NCBI RefSeq assembly: GCF_000828055.2
Contig: NZ_CP010523.2
Span: forward strand, 3,224,001 to 3,288,000
Source: Klebsiella variicola
GTDB lineage: Bacteria; Pseudomonadota; Gammaproteobacteria; Enterobacterales; Enterobacteriaceae
Length of the DNA stretch: 64,000 nucleotides
Direction: 5' to 3'
The notes beneath the pieces are model-generated. The model was not told the DNA's origin and searched no databases. It worked only from the letters and a program-made list of their open reading frames with translations. The position numbers were made by a program, and so were the translations under genes. Positions 18,817 to 32,540 of this stretch are shown piece by piece. The stretch's first letter is position 1; every line of letters begins with the position of its first letter.

Positions 18817-18830
18817 GAAACCACCAATAA

Positions 18831-18886
18831 AAAAACCGCCGGCCCTGCCCAACGCCTGATGGCATTATTGGGCAAGACCGGCGGTC
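18831..18886 (-). terminator. Long hairpin between cho and spy, terminator of spy
   Basis: ACCGCCGG / CCGGCGGT arms with internal GCCCAA / TTGGGC pairs enclose about 20 nt. On the minus strand the structure ends in a T run, so it is best placed to end spy transcripts. Confidence 0.75.
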
Positions 18887-18904
18887 TTGATTCAGTTCGC
18901 TACA

Positions 18905-19390
18905 TTATTCAGCAGGTGCAGGCATTTTACCTGCCGGCGCGTTGCGTTCTGTCAGATGCTTCTCAAAATTAGCATTGAACTGTTTTTTCTGCTCTGGAGT
19001 CAGAATGTTGTAGATCTTGTTCTGCGTTTCCAGGCGGGACAGCGCCATCGCTTTATGCTGCGCTTCCATCTTATCGATCTGCGCTTCCGCTTTCGCCTTA
19101 TCGAAGGTGTCGCTGGCGATCAGATCGTGCATCGCGCGGCGTTCGTCGAGGGACGGACGCTTCATGTTCTCACGCTGGCTCTTCATGATGTCGCGGATCT
19201 GTTGTTTCTGCGCATCGGTCAGGTTCAGGCCTTTAAACATCATGTCATGCTGACCCGGGCCGCCTTTATGATGCATCATCATCGGCTTGCTGTCGCTCGG
19301 CGCGGTGGTGGTGTCGGCGGCGTGTGCCAGGTTAGCCGCGCCCAGAGCCAGAGTAGAGGCAACAAACAGTGCAGTGAGTTTCTTCATCAT
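18905..19390 (-). CDS. spy: Periplasmic ATP-independent chaperone Spy
   Basis: Cradle-shaped periplasmic chaperone that suppresses aggregation, induced by envelope stress through CpxR and BaeR. 161 residues, as in E. coli. A signal peptide (about 1-24, ending AHA) is followed by a Met/His-rich segment. Two LTxxQ motifs are present: LTDAQ near residue 57 and LTPEQ near residue 130, typical of the Spy/CpxP family. A second ATG one codon downstream is an equally good start. The upstream region carries a clear BaeR box. Confidence 0.97.
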   Translation of the reverse strand: MMKKLTALFVASTLALGAANLAHAADTTTAPSDSKPMMMHHKGGPGQHDMMFKGLNLTDAQKQQIRDIMKSQRENMKRPSLDERRAMHDLIASDTFDKAKAEAQIDKMEAQHKAMALSRLETQNKIYNILTPEQKKQFNANFEKHLTERNAPAGKMPAPAE

Positions 19391-19513
19391 TCAATCCTTA
19401 CTTTACGTTATTCTTACGGCGCGTTGCCGTGTTGACGAGATTAACTTTACGACGTTAATCGTCAATTAGTCAGAGCAAGAGTAAAACAATGAAAGTGTAA
19501 AAAACAGTTTCTC

Positions 19514-19530
19514 GCCAATTATGGAGAAAA
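19514..19530 (-). promoter_or_regulatory. BaeR box of spy
   Basis: On the minus strand the sequence reads TTTTCTCCATAATTGGC, matching the published BaeR consensus TTTTTCTCCATDATTGGC (from memory) at 17 of 18 positions. It lies about 125 bp upstream of the spy start. Confidence 0.85.
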
Positions 19531-19700
19531 TAAGGAATTTAGCCGAAGAATTGCAATAAAAAATAAATAACCCACTGTTTTGCAGAGAAATTATGGAGAG
19601 TATAAAGGAGGGGAGATTAAAAACAAAGCATTTTACCAGGAATAATCTGCAAATTTACACTGGCGCACGAAAAAATAAGATGGTGAAAAAAGACGCGCGA

Positions 19701-19731
19701 AATAAAGCAGGCCGCCCGGCGGACGGCTTGC
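19701..19731 (-). terminator. Probable terminator of the ast operon
   Basis: On the minus strand GCAAGCCGTCCGC pairs with GCGGCCTGC (one bulge, one G-U) and is followed by TTTATTT. It begins 3 bp after the astE stop. Confidence 0.6.
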
Positions 19732-19733
19732 CC

Positions 19734-20699
19734 TCAGGATAATTTCTCCAGCATCAGGCCGGCGCGCAGTCCCTTAGCCACTGTCGGATTGGGAAACAGG
19801 ACATACTCCGGCTCAGGCCCCACCACATACCGCGTCTCGCCCTCCTCCGCCAGCAGCGTGCCGGGTTCGAAGGGGGTGAAGTTCAGCGTCTGATCCGCCA
19901 TATGCAAGTGGAAATCATCGCTATGGCGGGTGATCTGCTGTACCACCCGGTAGCGCAGCGGCGCCGGGGCGTCGGCAATGGCCAGATCCCCCACCAGCAG
20001 CCGGGAAAGCGCGCCTTCGGCGGCGGCAAACTGCGTCAGATCGTTTTCACCCAACGGCAGCGCTTTGCCCAGCTCAAGGGTGCAGGCCAGCGCCGCGAAC
20101 CGTTCGCAGCTGAAGTGGGTAAAGGTCCCGCCTGGCTGACGATGAAACACCAGCGCCTCCAGCCCGGCGCCGCCCAGCCAGTGAAGAAAATCCTCCTCCC
20201 ACGGCGTATCGCGGGCCGGGAGCACGCCGAAGCGCGGATGTAGCGAGCCGCGGATCGCGGTATGCAGATCGAGGTGCCAACGAGGACCATCGTGGTCGCG
20301 ATAGAAGCGGGCCACCGCCTGCTCCAGCCGCTGCGCCCGCTGCGTCTCCTCACTGAGCGGAAACTGCCGCCAGCGCTCGCCAAACATCCGGTTCATATCG
20401 CTGTGCAGATAGCGCTTATTCGCCCGCAGCGCCGGTGGGTTGCCAACGATCACCAGCAACCGCCAGCGCAGCGGGAGTGCCTCCCGGACCAGTCGCTGCA
20501 CCAGGTGGTCGACTATCTCCACCGGTGCCGTTTCGTTGCCATGAATGGCGCAGGAGAGTACCAGCCCGCGCTCGCAGCGCGCATGCGGCGTCAGCTCGAG
20601 GATCCCCTCTCCCAACCAGTGCCAGCGAAAGTGCGCCGTCTCGCCGTGAAAATGGTGGGGCAAACGCCCCGCCAGGGTTAATGCCAAAAAATGTTCCAC
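19734..20699 (-). CDS. astE: Succinylglutamate desuccinylase
   Basis: Last enzyme of the arginine succinyltransferase pathway: hydrolyses N-succinylglutamate to glutamate and succinate. Zinc carboxypeptidase-like family; the metal ligands are in AIHGNET (His53, Glu56) and LDLHTAIRG (His near 146). The catalytic Glu is expected in the [10 protein letters not shown] segment. 321 residues. It starts 9 bp after the astB stop and closes the operon. Confidence 0.95.
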   Translation of the reverse strand: MEHFLALTLAGRLPHHFHGETAHFRWHWLGEGILELTPHARCERGLVLSCAIHGNETAPVEIVDHLVQRLVREALPLRWRLLVIVGNPPALRANKRYLHSDMNRMFGERWRQFPLSEETQRAQRLEQAVARFYRDHDGPRWHLDLHTAIRGSLHPRFGVLPARDTPWEEDFLHWLGGAGLEALVFHRQPGGTFTHFSCERFAALACTLELGKALPLGENDLTQFAAAEGALSRLLVGDLAIADAPAPLRYRVVQQITRHSDDFHLHMADQTLNFTPFEPGTLLAEEGETRYVVGPEPEYVLFPNPTVAKGLRAGLMLEKLS

Positions 20700-20708
20700 C
20701 GCGCCCCC

Positions 20709-25808
<5,100 letters not shown>

Positions 25809-25830
25809 TTATTACGCTGTAAATGTAGAT

Positions 25831-25846
25831 TGCACGGTTCGTGCCA
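25831..25846 (-). promoter_or_regulatory. Sigma-54 promoter of astCADBE
   Basis: Minus strand TGGCACGAACCGTGCA fits TGGCAC-N5-TTGCW with the invariant GG and GC at N10 spacing (one substitution in the -12 element). It lies about 75 bp upstream of the astC start. In E. coli the ast operon is transcribed from a sigma-54, NtrC-dependent promoter. Confidence 0.82.
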
Positions 25847-25910
25847 GCCAGCGATAAAAATGCATAAACCGGTTGAGATAACGCAGAATCAATGAGTTAC
25901 AGCCGAACGC

Positions 25911-25940
25911 TATTCACATAAAATGCATATTTAGTGAATA
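25911..25940 (-). promoter_or_regulatory. ArgR-like inverted repeat upstream of astC
   Basis: TATTCAC (25911-25917) and GTGAATA (25934-25940) form a perfect inverted repeat, and each resembles an ARG-box half-site. The site lies about 80 bp upstream of the sigma-54 promoter. ArgR is an activator of ast in enterobacteria. Confidence 0.45.
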
Positions 25941-26195
25941 AGTATCCGATAAAGGGGGATAAACAGTGATTAAAGAAGATAAGTTATGCAACGGTAAGAT
26001 ATAATTCTGTAATTGTGATCCTCTGCGAAATTTATCGTAGATATTTGCCCTTTTTTGGCGCGGCATGCCCGTAAAAGGGGCAACTACGGCACGCTCATGC
26101 GCAGCGATTGGCAGAATGACGCATCCGATGGCAGCCAGCCAGGCGAATTTCTGCTACCATCCCTGCACTATTCACCTTGCACAGTGGCAGCGACT

Positions 26196-27002
26196 ATGAA
26201 ATTCGTCTCTTTTAATATCAACGGCCTGCGCGCCCGCCCACACCAACTGGCCGCCATCGTCGAAAAACACCAGCCGGACGTGATTGGCCTGCAGGAAACC
26301 AAAGTTCACGACGATATGTTCCCTCTCGAAGAGGTCGCCAAACTCGGCTATAACGTCTTTTATCATGGACAAAAAGGCCATTATGGCGTCGCGCTGCTGA
26401 CCAAAGACACGCCGATTGCCGTCCGCCGCGGTTTCCCGGACGATGGCGAAGAGGCTCAGCGCCGCATCATCATGGCGGAGATCCCGTCGCCTTTCGGCAA
26501 CGTCACGGTGATTAACGGTTATTTCCCACAGGGTGAAAGCCGCGATCATGAAACCAAATTCCCGGCCAAAGCGGCGTTCTATCAGAATCTGCAGAACTAT
26601 CTGGAGACCGAACTCAACAAAGAGAATCCGGTGCTGATCATGGGCGATATGAACATCAGTCCCACCGATCTCGATATCGGTATTGGTGAAGAGAACCGCA
26701 AACGCTGGCTGCGTACCGGCAAATGTTCCTTCCTGCCGGAAGAGCGGGAGTGGATGGATCGCCTGCTGGGCTGGGGCCTGGTGGATACCTGGCGTCAGGC
26801 TAATCCGGACAATCAGGAGCACTTCTCGTGGTTCGATTACCGCTCCAAAGGCTTCGACGATAACCGCGGGCTGCGCATCGACCTGCTGCTGGCCAGCCAG
26901 CCTCTGGCCCAGCGCTGCGTGGAGACCGGAATCGATTATGAGATCCGCGGAATGGAAAAACCGTCCGACCACGCGCCGGTGTGGGCCACCTTCCGGCCAT
27001 AA
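26196..27002 (+). CDS. xthA: Exonuclease III
   Basis: Major AP endonuclease and 3'-5' exonuclease of base-excision repair. ATG 26196 ([18 protein letters not shown]) gives 268 residues, as in E. coli. Active-site residues are all visible: Asn7 in NINGLRAR, Glu34 in LQETKV, Asp151 and Asn153 in GDMNISP, Asp229 in LRIDLLL and His259 in SDHAPVW. Divergent from astC. Confidence 0.98.
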   Translation: MKFVSFNINGLRARPHQLAAIVEKHQPDVIGLQETKVHDDMFPLEEVAKLGYNVFYHGQKGHYGVALLTKDTPIAVRRGFPDDGEEAQRRIIMAEIPSPFGNVTVINGYFPQGESRDHETKFPAKAAFYQNLQNYLETELNKENPVLIMGDMNISPTDLDIGIGEENRKRWLRTGKCSFLPEEREWMDRLLGWGLVDTWRQANPDNQEHFSWFDYRSKGFDDNRGLRIDLLLASQPLAQRCVETGIDYEIRGMEKPSDHAPVWATFRP

Positions 27003-27160
27003 TTTACGCCCTTCTCTCGCCTCCCGCCGCGCGGGGGGCAGAATTTCCTGAGCAAAATCAACAAAGCGACGGTAAACCATTGTGACCGTCGTCGGAACAG
27101 GATACTGTCGCGCGCACTTTTTGACGTCCACCGCGTCCAGGCTGTACAGGAGACCCCCTC

Positions 27161-27872
27161 ATGAAAAAGAAGCCATCATCCGGCCATTGGTAAAGGGCTG
27201 GTACTTCTCGCGCTGGCGACCACGCTGGCCGTTATCAGCCACCGCGCTGGTCTCCACGATCTGCTGACTCACCTGCATCTGTTGCAGGAGACCCTCCGCC
27301 ATCATGGCGCCTGGAGCTATCTGGTCTATGTTGCGCTATTTATCACTGCCACCCTGTGTCTGATCCCCGGCAGCCTGCTGGTGATCGCCGGCGGGATGCT
27401 CTTCGGCCCGCTGACAGGCTCCCTGCTCTCGTTTGCCGCCGCCACCCTCGCCTCCGCGCTGTCGTTTTTAATCGCCCGCTGGCTTGGGCGCGATCTGCTG
27501 CAGCGCTATGTGGGCCATACCGCCGTCTTTCAGGCGATTGAGCGCGGTATCGCCCGCAGCGGCTGCGATTTCCTGATCCTCACCCGCCTGGTGCCGCTCT
27601 TTCCCTACAACATTCAGAATTACGCCTACGGACTGACGGCGATCCCTTTCTGGCCCTTTACCCTGATCTCCGCCGTGACCACCCTGCCGGGCCTGGTCAT
27701 CTATTCGGTAATGGCCAGCGAGCTGGCCCGCGAGGGCGTAACTCTCGCCTTCGCGCTCAAACTGAGCCTCGCCGGCGGGCTGCTGTTTGCCCTGGTGCAG
27801 ATGGGCAAACGGTTTGCCCGCGCCCGCCGTGTGGCAACACCCGGCGAGGAGGTGCGTCATGACCCAACCTGA
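27161..27872 (+). CDS. ydjX: TVP38/TMEM64 (DedA-like) membrane protein YdjX, frameshifted at its second codon
   Basis: Inner-membrane protein of the TVP38/TMEM64 family. ATG 27161 has an ideal ribosome site (AGGAGA, 7-nt spacing), but this frame stops after MKKKPSSGHW. The frame that carries the protein is one base off from codon 2. Removing one A from the ATGAAAAAG tract gives MKRSHHPAIGKGLVLLAL..., 236 residues, exactly the E. coli length, and restores LHDLLTHLHLLQ, which aligns with E. coli LFDLLTDLPHLQ. Conserved blocks follow: LIPGSLLVIAGGMLFGPL, ARWLGRDLLQRYVGH, ILTRLVPLFPYNIQNYAYGL. As written, translation could only begin at TTG 27282, which loses the first membrane segment. It may be a true mutation, a slippage site, or a base error. 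It overlaps ydjZ by 14 bp. Confidence 0.8.
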
Positions 27873-28569
27873 TCGCCGTCACCTGCGCCGCGCCCGGCTG
27901 GCCCTTGCCGTGGTGGCCGTCGCAGGGCTGGCCGCCTGGTGGTGGTTCCCCGGCGGGCGTGCCTTTCTGCAGCAGAGTCTGACGGCGTTAGCCTCCCTGG
28001 ATCCGCAGCAGGTCAGAGGGTTTATCGCCGCCTGGGGGCCGCAGGCCGCGCTGGTCTCATTTGCGCTGATGATCCTCCAGGCGATCGTCGCTCCGCTGCC
28101 GGCTTTCCTGATTACCCTGGCGAACGCCGCCCTGTTCGGCGCCTTCTGGGGCGGTGCGCTGTCGTGGTTCAGCGCCATGGTCGGGGCCGGGCTCTGCTTC
28201 TGCATCGCCAGAGCGCTGGGGCGCGAAGTGGTGGAAAAACTCACCGGCCGCGCGGTGCTGCGCAGCGTCGACGGCTATTTCACTCGCTTTGGCCCGCAGA
28301 CGATCCTGGTCTGCCGCCTGCTGCCGTTTGTGCCGTTTGACCCGGTCAGCTATGCCGCCGGACTAACCTCGCTGCGCTTCTGGCCCTTTATGCTGGCCAC
28401 CGGCGTGGGCCAGCTGCCGGCGACTATCGTCTATTCCTGGGCCGGGAGTCTGCTCACCGGGGGCACCTTCTGGCTGGCCACCGGGCTTTCGCTGCTCTTT
28501 GCCCTGGCGGTGGTCATCTCTATCGCCAAAAATATTTACCGTGAACGTCATAAGAGATCGTCGCCATGA
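27859..28569 (+). CDS. ydjZ: TVP38/TMEM64 membrane protein YdjZ
   Basis: Paralogue of YdjX in the same operon; function not established, family linked to lipid scrambling or transport. ATG 27859 behind GAGGAGGTGCGTC gives 236 residues (E. coli 235). Family motifs: PLPAFLITLANAALFGAFWGG, ARALGREVVEKLTGR and ILVCRLLPFVPFDPVSYAAGLTSL (shown in part). The E. coli gene between ydjX and ydjZ, ydjY, is absent here, so the two paralogues overlap directly. Overlaps ynjA by 4 bp. Confidence 0.93.
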   Translation: MTQPDRRHLRRARLALAVVAVAGLAAWWWFPGGRAFLQQSLTALASLDPQQVRGFIAAWGPQAALVSFALMILQAIVAPLPAFLITLANAALFGAFWGGALSWFSAMVGAGLCFCIARALGREVVEKLTGRAVLRSVDGYFTRFGPQTILVCRLLPFVPFDPVSYAAGLTSLRFWPFMLATGVGQLPATIVYSWAGSLLTGGTFWLATGLSLLFALAVVISIAKNIYRERHKRSSP

Positions 28570-29126
28570 GCTTACCCCCGCTGGATTCTGTCCCCCTGAT
28601 CCTTCGTCCGCAGGCCTGGCTGCACCGCCGGCATTACGGCCAGGTGCTAAGCCCCATTCGCTGGTGGGGACGGATCCCGTGGCTGTTTTACCTGGTTTCT
28701 CTGTTCGTGGGCTACATTGAACGCCGCCGCTCGCCGCTGGATCCGGTGCTGCGGTCGCTGGTCAGCGCCCGCATCGCCCAACTGTGCCACTGTGAATTCT
28801 GTATCGATATCACCAGCATGACCCTCGCGGCGCGGAGCGGCAGCCAGGACAAGCTCCTGGCGGTCGCCGACTGGCGCAGCAGTACGCTGTTCAGCGAAAA
28901 AGAGCGTCTGGCGCTGGCCTATGCCGAAGCCGCCACCCAGACGCCGCCGGAGGTGGATGATGCCCTGCGCAGCGCGATGGCCGCGCATTTTGACGCCAGG
29001 GCGCTCACCGAGCTGACCGCCCTGATCGGCCTGCAAAATTTATCAGCGCGGTTCAATGCCGCGATGGCGATCCCGGCCCAGGGGTTGTGTCAGATGCCCA
29101 CCTCTTCCCCGCAGAATAAGGAGTAA
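28566..29126 (+). CDS. ynjA: AhpD-like / carboxymuconolactone decarboxylase family protein YnjA
   Basis: Predicted oxidoreductase of the AhpD-like fold, 186 residues (E. coli 182). The redox CxxC is in CHCEFCIDI (Cys near 78 and 81), preceded by ARIAQL as in the family. A hydrophobic patch near 35-50 (PWLFYLVSLFVGYI) could associate with the membrane. It sits in the ydjXZ-ynjABCDE run with an ATGA overlap with ydjZ and 2 bp before ynjB. The physiological substrate is unknown. Confidence 0.9.
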   Translation: MSLPPLDSVPLILRPQAWLHRRHYGQVLSPIRWWGRIPWLFYLVSLFVGYIERRRSPLDPVLRSLVSARIAQLCHCEFCIDITSMTLAARSGSQDKLLAVADWRSSTLFSEKERLALAYAEAATQTPPEVDDALRSAMAAHFDARALTELTALIGLQNLSARFNAAMAIPAQGLCQMPTSSPQNKE

Positions 29127-29128
29127 CG

Positions 29129-30307
29129 ATGCGCCGTTTGCGTGATTTCAGCCTCTGTCTGTGCCTGCTGCTGCTCTGGCCGCTGGCGGTTAATGCCAAC
29201 GACAGCTGGCGGCAGATCCAGACGGAAGCCCGCGGGCAGACCGTCTGGTTTAACGCCTGGGGCGGGGACCCGGCCGTCAACCGCTATCTGGCGTGGGTCA
29301 GCGAGGAGGTCAAACGCCACTACGCGATCGACCTGCGTATTGTCCCCATCGCCGACGCCGCCGACGCAGTGAAACGCATCCAGAGAGAGGCGCAGGCCGG
29401 CCGTCGCCGGGGCGGGTCGGTGGATCTGCTGTGGATCAACGGCGAAAACTTTCGCACGCTTAAGCAGGCCAACCTGCTGCTCACCGGCTGGGCCGAATCG
29501 CTGCCCAACTGGCGCTTTGTCGATCTGCAAAAGCCGGTTCGGGAGGACTTTTCTGTCGCCACCGACGGTACGGAGTCGCCGTGGGGCAGCGCCCAGCTGA
29601 CGTTTATCGCCCGCCGCGGGCAAACGCCGCAGCCACCCACCAGCCCGCAGGCGCTGCTGGCCTTCGCCAGAGCCCATCCCGGCAGCGTGACCTACCCGCG
29701 GCCGCCGGACTTCACCGGCACCGCCCTGCTGGAGCAACTGCTGATCGCCCTCACCGACCAGCCGGCCGCCCTGCGCCAGCCGCCGCAGACGGCGACCTTC
29801 GCGGCGGTCACCGCCCCGCTGTGGCGCTATCTCGATGCGCTGCACCCGGCCCTGTGGCGGGCGGGCAAGGATTTCCCGGCGTCGCCGGCACGGATGGATA
29901 CCATGCTCAACAATGGCACCCTCCGCTTATCACTCACGTTTAACCCGCTGCACGCCCGGCAGAAAGCCGCCAGCGGCGAATTACCGACGGACAGCTACAG
30001 CTTCGGCTTCACCGCGGGGACCCTCGGCAACGTCCATTTCGTTACCATCCCGGCTAACGCCCGCGCCGTCGCTGGAGCCAAAGTGGTGGCCAATTTCCTG
30101 CTCTCGTCTGAAGCGCAGCTGCGCAAGGCCGATGCCGCCGTCTGGGGCGATCCGAGCGTACTGGACCCGCAGCGTCTGCCTGACGGCCAGCGTCAGGCGC
30201 TGGCGGCTACCGTGCCGCAGGATCTACCGCCGGTGCTTGCCGAGCCGCACGCGGCATGGGTTGACGCGCTGGAGCAGGAATGGCTGCGCCGCTACGGTAC
30301 CCACTGA
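29129..30307 (+). CDS. ynjB: ABC transporter substrate-binding protein YnjB
   Basis: Periplasmic binding protein of the YnjBCD ABC importer; some databases suggest thiamine or a related compound, but the substrate is unproven. A signal peptide covers about residues 1-23 (ending VNA), then NDSWRQIQTEARGQTVWFNAWGGDP, a typical type II solute-binding start. 392 residues (E. coli 388). The end overlaps ynjC by 28 bp. Confidence 0.92.
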   Translation: MRRLRDFSLCLCLLLLWPLAVNANDSWRQIQTEARGQTVWFNAWGGDPAVNRYLAWVSEEVKRHYAIDLRIVPIADAADAVKRIQREAQAGRRRGGSVDLLWINGENFRTLKQANLLLTGWAESLPNWRFVDLQKPVREDFSVATDGTESPWGSAQLTFIARRGQTPQPPTSPQALLAFARAHPGSVTYPRPPDFTGTALLEQLLIALTDQPAALRQPPQTATFAAVTAPLWRYLDALHPALWRAGKDFPASPARMDTMLNNGTLRLSLTFNPLHARQKAASGELPTDSYSFGFTAGTLGNVHFVTIPANARAVAGAKVVANFLLSSEAQLRKADAAVWGDPSVLDPQRLPDGQRQALAATVPQDLPPVLAEPHAAWVDALEQEWLRRYGTH

Positions 30308-31815
30308 TCCTGCTGGCCTGGGGGACGATGGCGGCGATCTATCTGCCGTTGCTCCCCGCCGCCGGGGAACTGGTGGGCGCTGCGCGCTCCCCGGCCCACT
30401 GGCGGGCGCTGTTCGCCGACCCGCAGCTGGGCCAGGCGCTGGCCGCCACGCTCGTCTCGACGCTGCTGTCCGTCGGCGGCGCGCTGCTGATCGCCCTGAC
30501 CGTCGTCGCTGCCCTCTGGCCCTCGCTCCGCTGGCGGCGACTGGCTTCCCGTCTGCCGCTGCTGCTGGCGGTACCCCATCTTGCCCTGGCGACGGCGGCG
30601 CTGCTGCTGTTCGCCGAAGGGGGTTGGATCTGGCAGTGGCTGCCGCTTCTGACGCCGCCGGTCGACCGGTATGGCATCGGGCTTGGCCTGACGATGGCCC
30701 TGAAAGAGAGCGCCTTTGTGCTGTGGGTGATCTATGGCCTGCTGGGGGAGAAACGCCTCGCCGACCAGGCGACCGCGCTGAAGAGCCTCGGCTACGGCCG
30801 CTGGCAGTGCCTGCGCTGGCTGGTGCTGCCCGCCCTGCTGCCCGCCCTCGGCATGGTGCTGCTGGCCGCCACCGCCTGGAGTCTGTCGGCGGTCGATGTC
30901 GCCCTGGTGCTGGGGCCCGGCAATCCGCCCACTCTCGCCGTGCTGGCGTGGCAGTGGTTAAGCCAGGGCGATGACCTGCAGCAGGCCAAAGGGGCGCTGG
31001 CCAGCCTGTTACTGATGACGATCCTCGGCGGGCTGGCGCTGGTGGCCTGGGGAGGGTGGCGGATACAGCGCCAGTACCAGCCCAATCTGCGCGGTATTCG
31101 TCACCCTCATCCTCATGCCCTGCCCGGCCGCCTGCTGGCGGCGCTGCTGCCGCTGAGCGGTCTGCTGGGCGCGCTATTGCTGGCGGGGCTGGCGCGCTCA
31201 GCGCCACCGCAGATGGATGCCCTCGGCAACAGCCTTGGCCTGGCGCTGGTGGCCTGCGCCCTCGGCGCGGCTGTCTGCCTGCTGTGGCTGGCCTGCGGCC
31301 CGACGCGGGGAGATGGCTGGGTCTGGCTGCCGCTGGTCCTCCCGGCCCTGCCGCTGGCCGCTGGCCAGTACCGGCTGGCGCTGTACGCCTGGCTAGACGG
31401 CGAATGGTGGACCGTCCTGTGGGGCCATCTGCTGTGGGTGGTGCCATGGATGCTGTTTATTTTGCGCCCGGCCTGGCGCCAGCGCGATCCGCGGATGGCG
31501 GTAATCGCCCGCACGCTCGGCTGGGGGCCCACGCGTATTTTCTGGCTGCTGACCCTGCCCTCGCTGACCCGCCCGCTGCTGACCGCGCTGGCGGTGGGCT
31601 TTTCCGTGAGCATCGCGCAGTATCTGCCGACGCTATGGCTGGGGGCAGGCCGTATCCCGACGCTCACCAGTCAGGCGGTGGCGCTCAGCAGCGGCGGCGA
31701 GGTGCAGACGCTCGCCGCCCAGGCGCTGTGGCAATTACTGCTGCCGGCGGTATGCTTTACCCTGACGGCCCTTCTCGCCTGGCTGGCGGGCCGCTATCGA
31801 CGAGGACTTCGCTAG
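30280..31815 (+). CDS. ynjC: ABC transporter permease YnjC (two fused permease domains)
   Basis: Inner-membrane permease of the YnjBCD importer. Its 511 residues equal two BPD-type permease modules in one chain, like ThiP. Each half has an EAA-like loop that contacts the ATPase: around DQATALKSLGYGRWQCLRWLVLP (about 167-189, shown in part) and VIARTLGWGPTRIFWLLTLPSL (about 408-429). The gene is GC-rich. The start overlaps ynjB by 28 bp and the stop touches the GTG of ynjD. Confidence 0.92.
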   Translation: MAAPLRYPLILLAWGTMAAIYLPLLPAAGELVGAARSPAHWRALFADPQLGQALAATLVSTLLSVGGALLIALTVVAALWPSLRWRRLASRLPLLLAVPHLALATAALLLFAEGGWIWQWLPLLTPPVDRYGIGLGLTMALKESAFVLWVIYGLLGEKRLADQATALKSLGYGRWQCLRWLVLPALLPALGMVLLAATAWSLSAVDVALVLGPGNPPTLAVLAWQWLSQGDDLQQAKGALASLLLMTILGGLALVAWGGWRIQRQYQPNLRGIRHPHPHALPGRLLAALLPLSGLLGALLLAGLARSAPPQMDALGNSLGLALVACALGAAVCLLWLACGPTRGDGWVWLPLVLPALPLAAGQYRLALYAWLDGEWWTVLWGHLLWVVPWMLFILRPAWRQRDPRMAVIARTLGWGPTRIFWLLTLPSLTRPLLTALAVGFSVSIAQYLPTLWLGAGRIPTLTSQAVALSSGGEVQTLAAQALWQLLLPAVCFTLTALLAWLAGRYRRGLR

Positions 31816-32447
31816 TGCTAACCGTAAACCATCTGACCCTGAGCGTGAAACGTCAGCCGCTGCTGCGGGAGGTGGCCTTTTCGGTGGCGCCTGGAGAAGT
31901 GCTGACGCTGATGGGCCCCTCCGGTAGCGGAAAATCGACGCTGTTTGCCTGGATGATTGGCGCCCTGGCCGGCGACTTCCGCGCCGAGGGCGAGCTGTGG
32001 CTCAATGGACGTCGCTGCGATACGCTGCCGACGGAGCATCGACGCATCGGCATCCTGTTTCAGGACCCGTTACTGTTCGACCATTTCAGCGTCGGGCAAA
32101 ATTTACAGCTGGCGCTGCCGGAGAGTGTGCGCGGCGAGGCGCGAAAAGCCGCAGTGGAGCAAGCGCTCAGCCGCGCCGGGCTGCATGGCTTCGCCCCACG
32201 CGACCCGGCCACGCTCTCCGGCGGGCAGCGGGCGCGGGTGAGCCTGCTGCGCGCCCTGCTGGCGCGCCCCGAGGCGCTGCTGCTCGATGAACCCTTCAGC
32301 CGTCTGGATGCCACCCTGCGCGCCGCGTTCCGCCGCTGGGTTTTTGAGGAACTGGCCCGCCAGGCCATTCCGGCGATCCTGGTGACCCACGATCGCGAGG
32401 ACGGTCCGCCGGCGGGACGCTGCCTGGCGATGGAGACCTGGCAATGA
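31815..32447 (+). CDS. ynjD: ABC transporter ATP-binding protein YnjD
   Basis: ATPase subunit of the YnjBCD importer. GTG 31815 shares its first base with the TAG of ynjC, so translation is coupled. Walker A is GPSGSGKST (near 36-44), the Q-loop is ILFQDPLLFD, the signature is LSGGQRARV, Walker B is ALLLDEPFSRLD and the H-loop is LVTHDRED. At 210 residues it is slightly shorter than E. coli YnjD (217), ending at ETWQ. A much longer open frame in the same phase begins inside ynjC but is only a GC-driven extension. Confidence 0.93.
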   Translation: MLTVNHLTLSVKRQPLLREVAFSVAPGEVLTLMGPSGSGKSTLFAWMIGALAGDFRAEGELWLNGRRCDTLPTEHRRIGILFQDPLLFDHFSVGQNLQLALPESVRGEARKAAVEQALSRAGLHGFAPRDPATLSGGQRARVSLLRALLARPEALLLDEPFSRLDATLRAAFRRWVFEELARQAIPAILVTHDREDGPPAGRCLAMETWQ

Positions 32448-32540
32448 AGAGCAATAGCGTGCAAACCTGCGTTACCGCAAAGAAATCGGCGCCTGGCGAG
32501 CGGAGAATACGCCCTCCACTTTTTACCGTCGGGCATTTCG

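Larger units (their letters stand above)
19391..19733. other. 343-bp spacer: spy promoter region and end of the ast operon
   Basis: AT-rich, no plausible gene. It holds the BaeR box (19514-19530), a second partial copy of that box (AATTATGGAGAG, 19589-19600), two GTAAA motifs (19481, 19497) whose 11-nt spacing does not fit the usual CpxR box, and an ast terminator hairpin at the right end. Confidence 0.7.

Noticed and set aside
19481-19501. CpxR box upstream of spy
   Set aside because: Two GTAAA motifs are present but 11 nt apart, not the usual 5-6, so I do not call it.
26172-27131. 319-codon open frame antisense to xthA
   Set aside because: Shadow of a conserved gene.
31056-31814. Upstream extension of ynjD through ynjC
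   Set aside because: The residues before GTG 31815 are Ala/Gly/Arg-rich read-through of ynjC in another frame; ABC ATPases begin near the chosen start.
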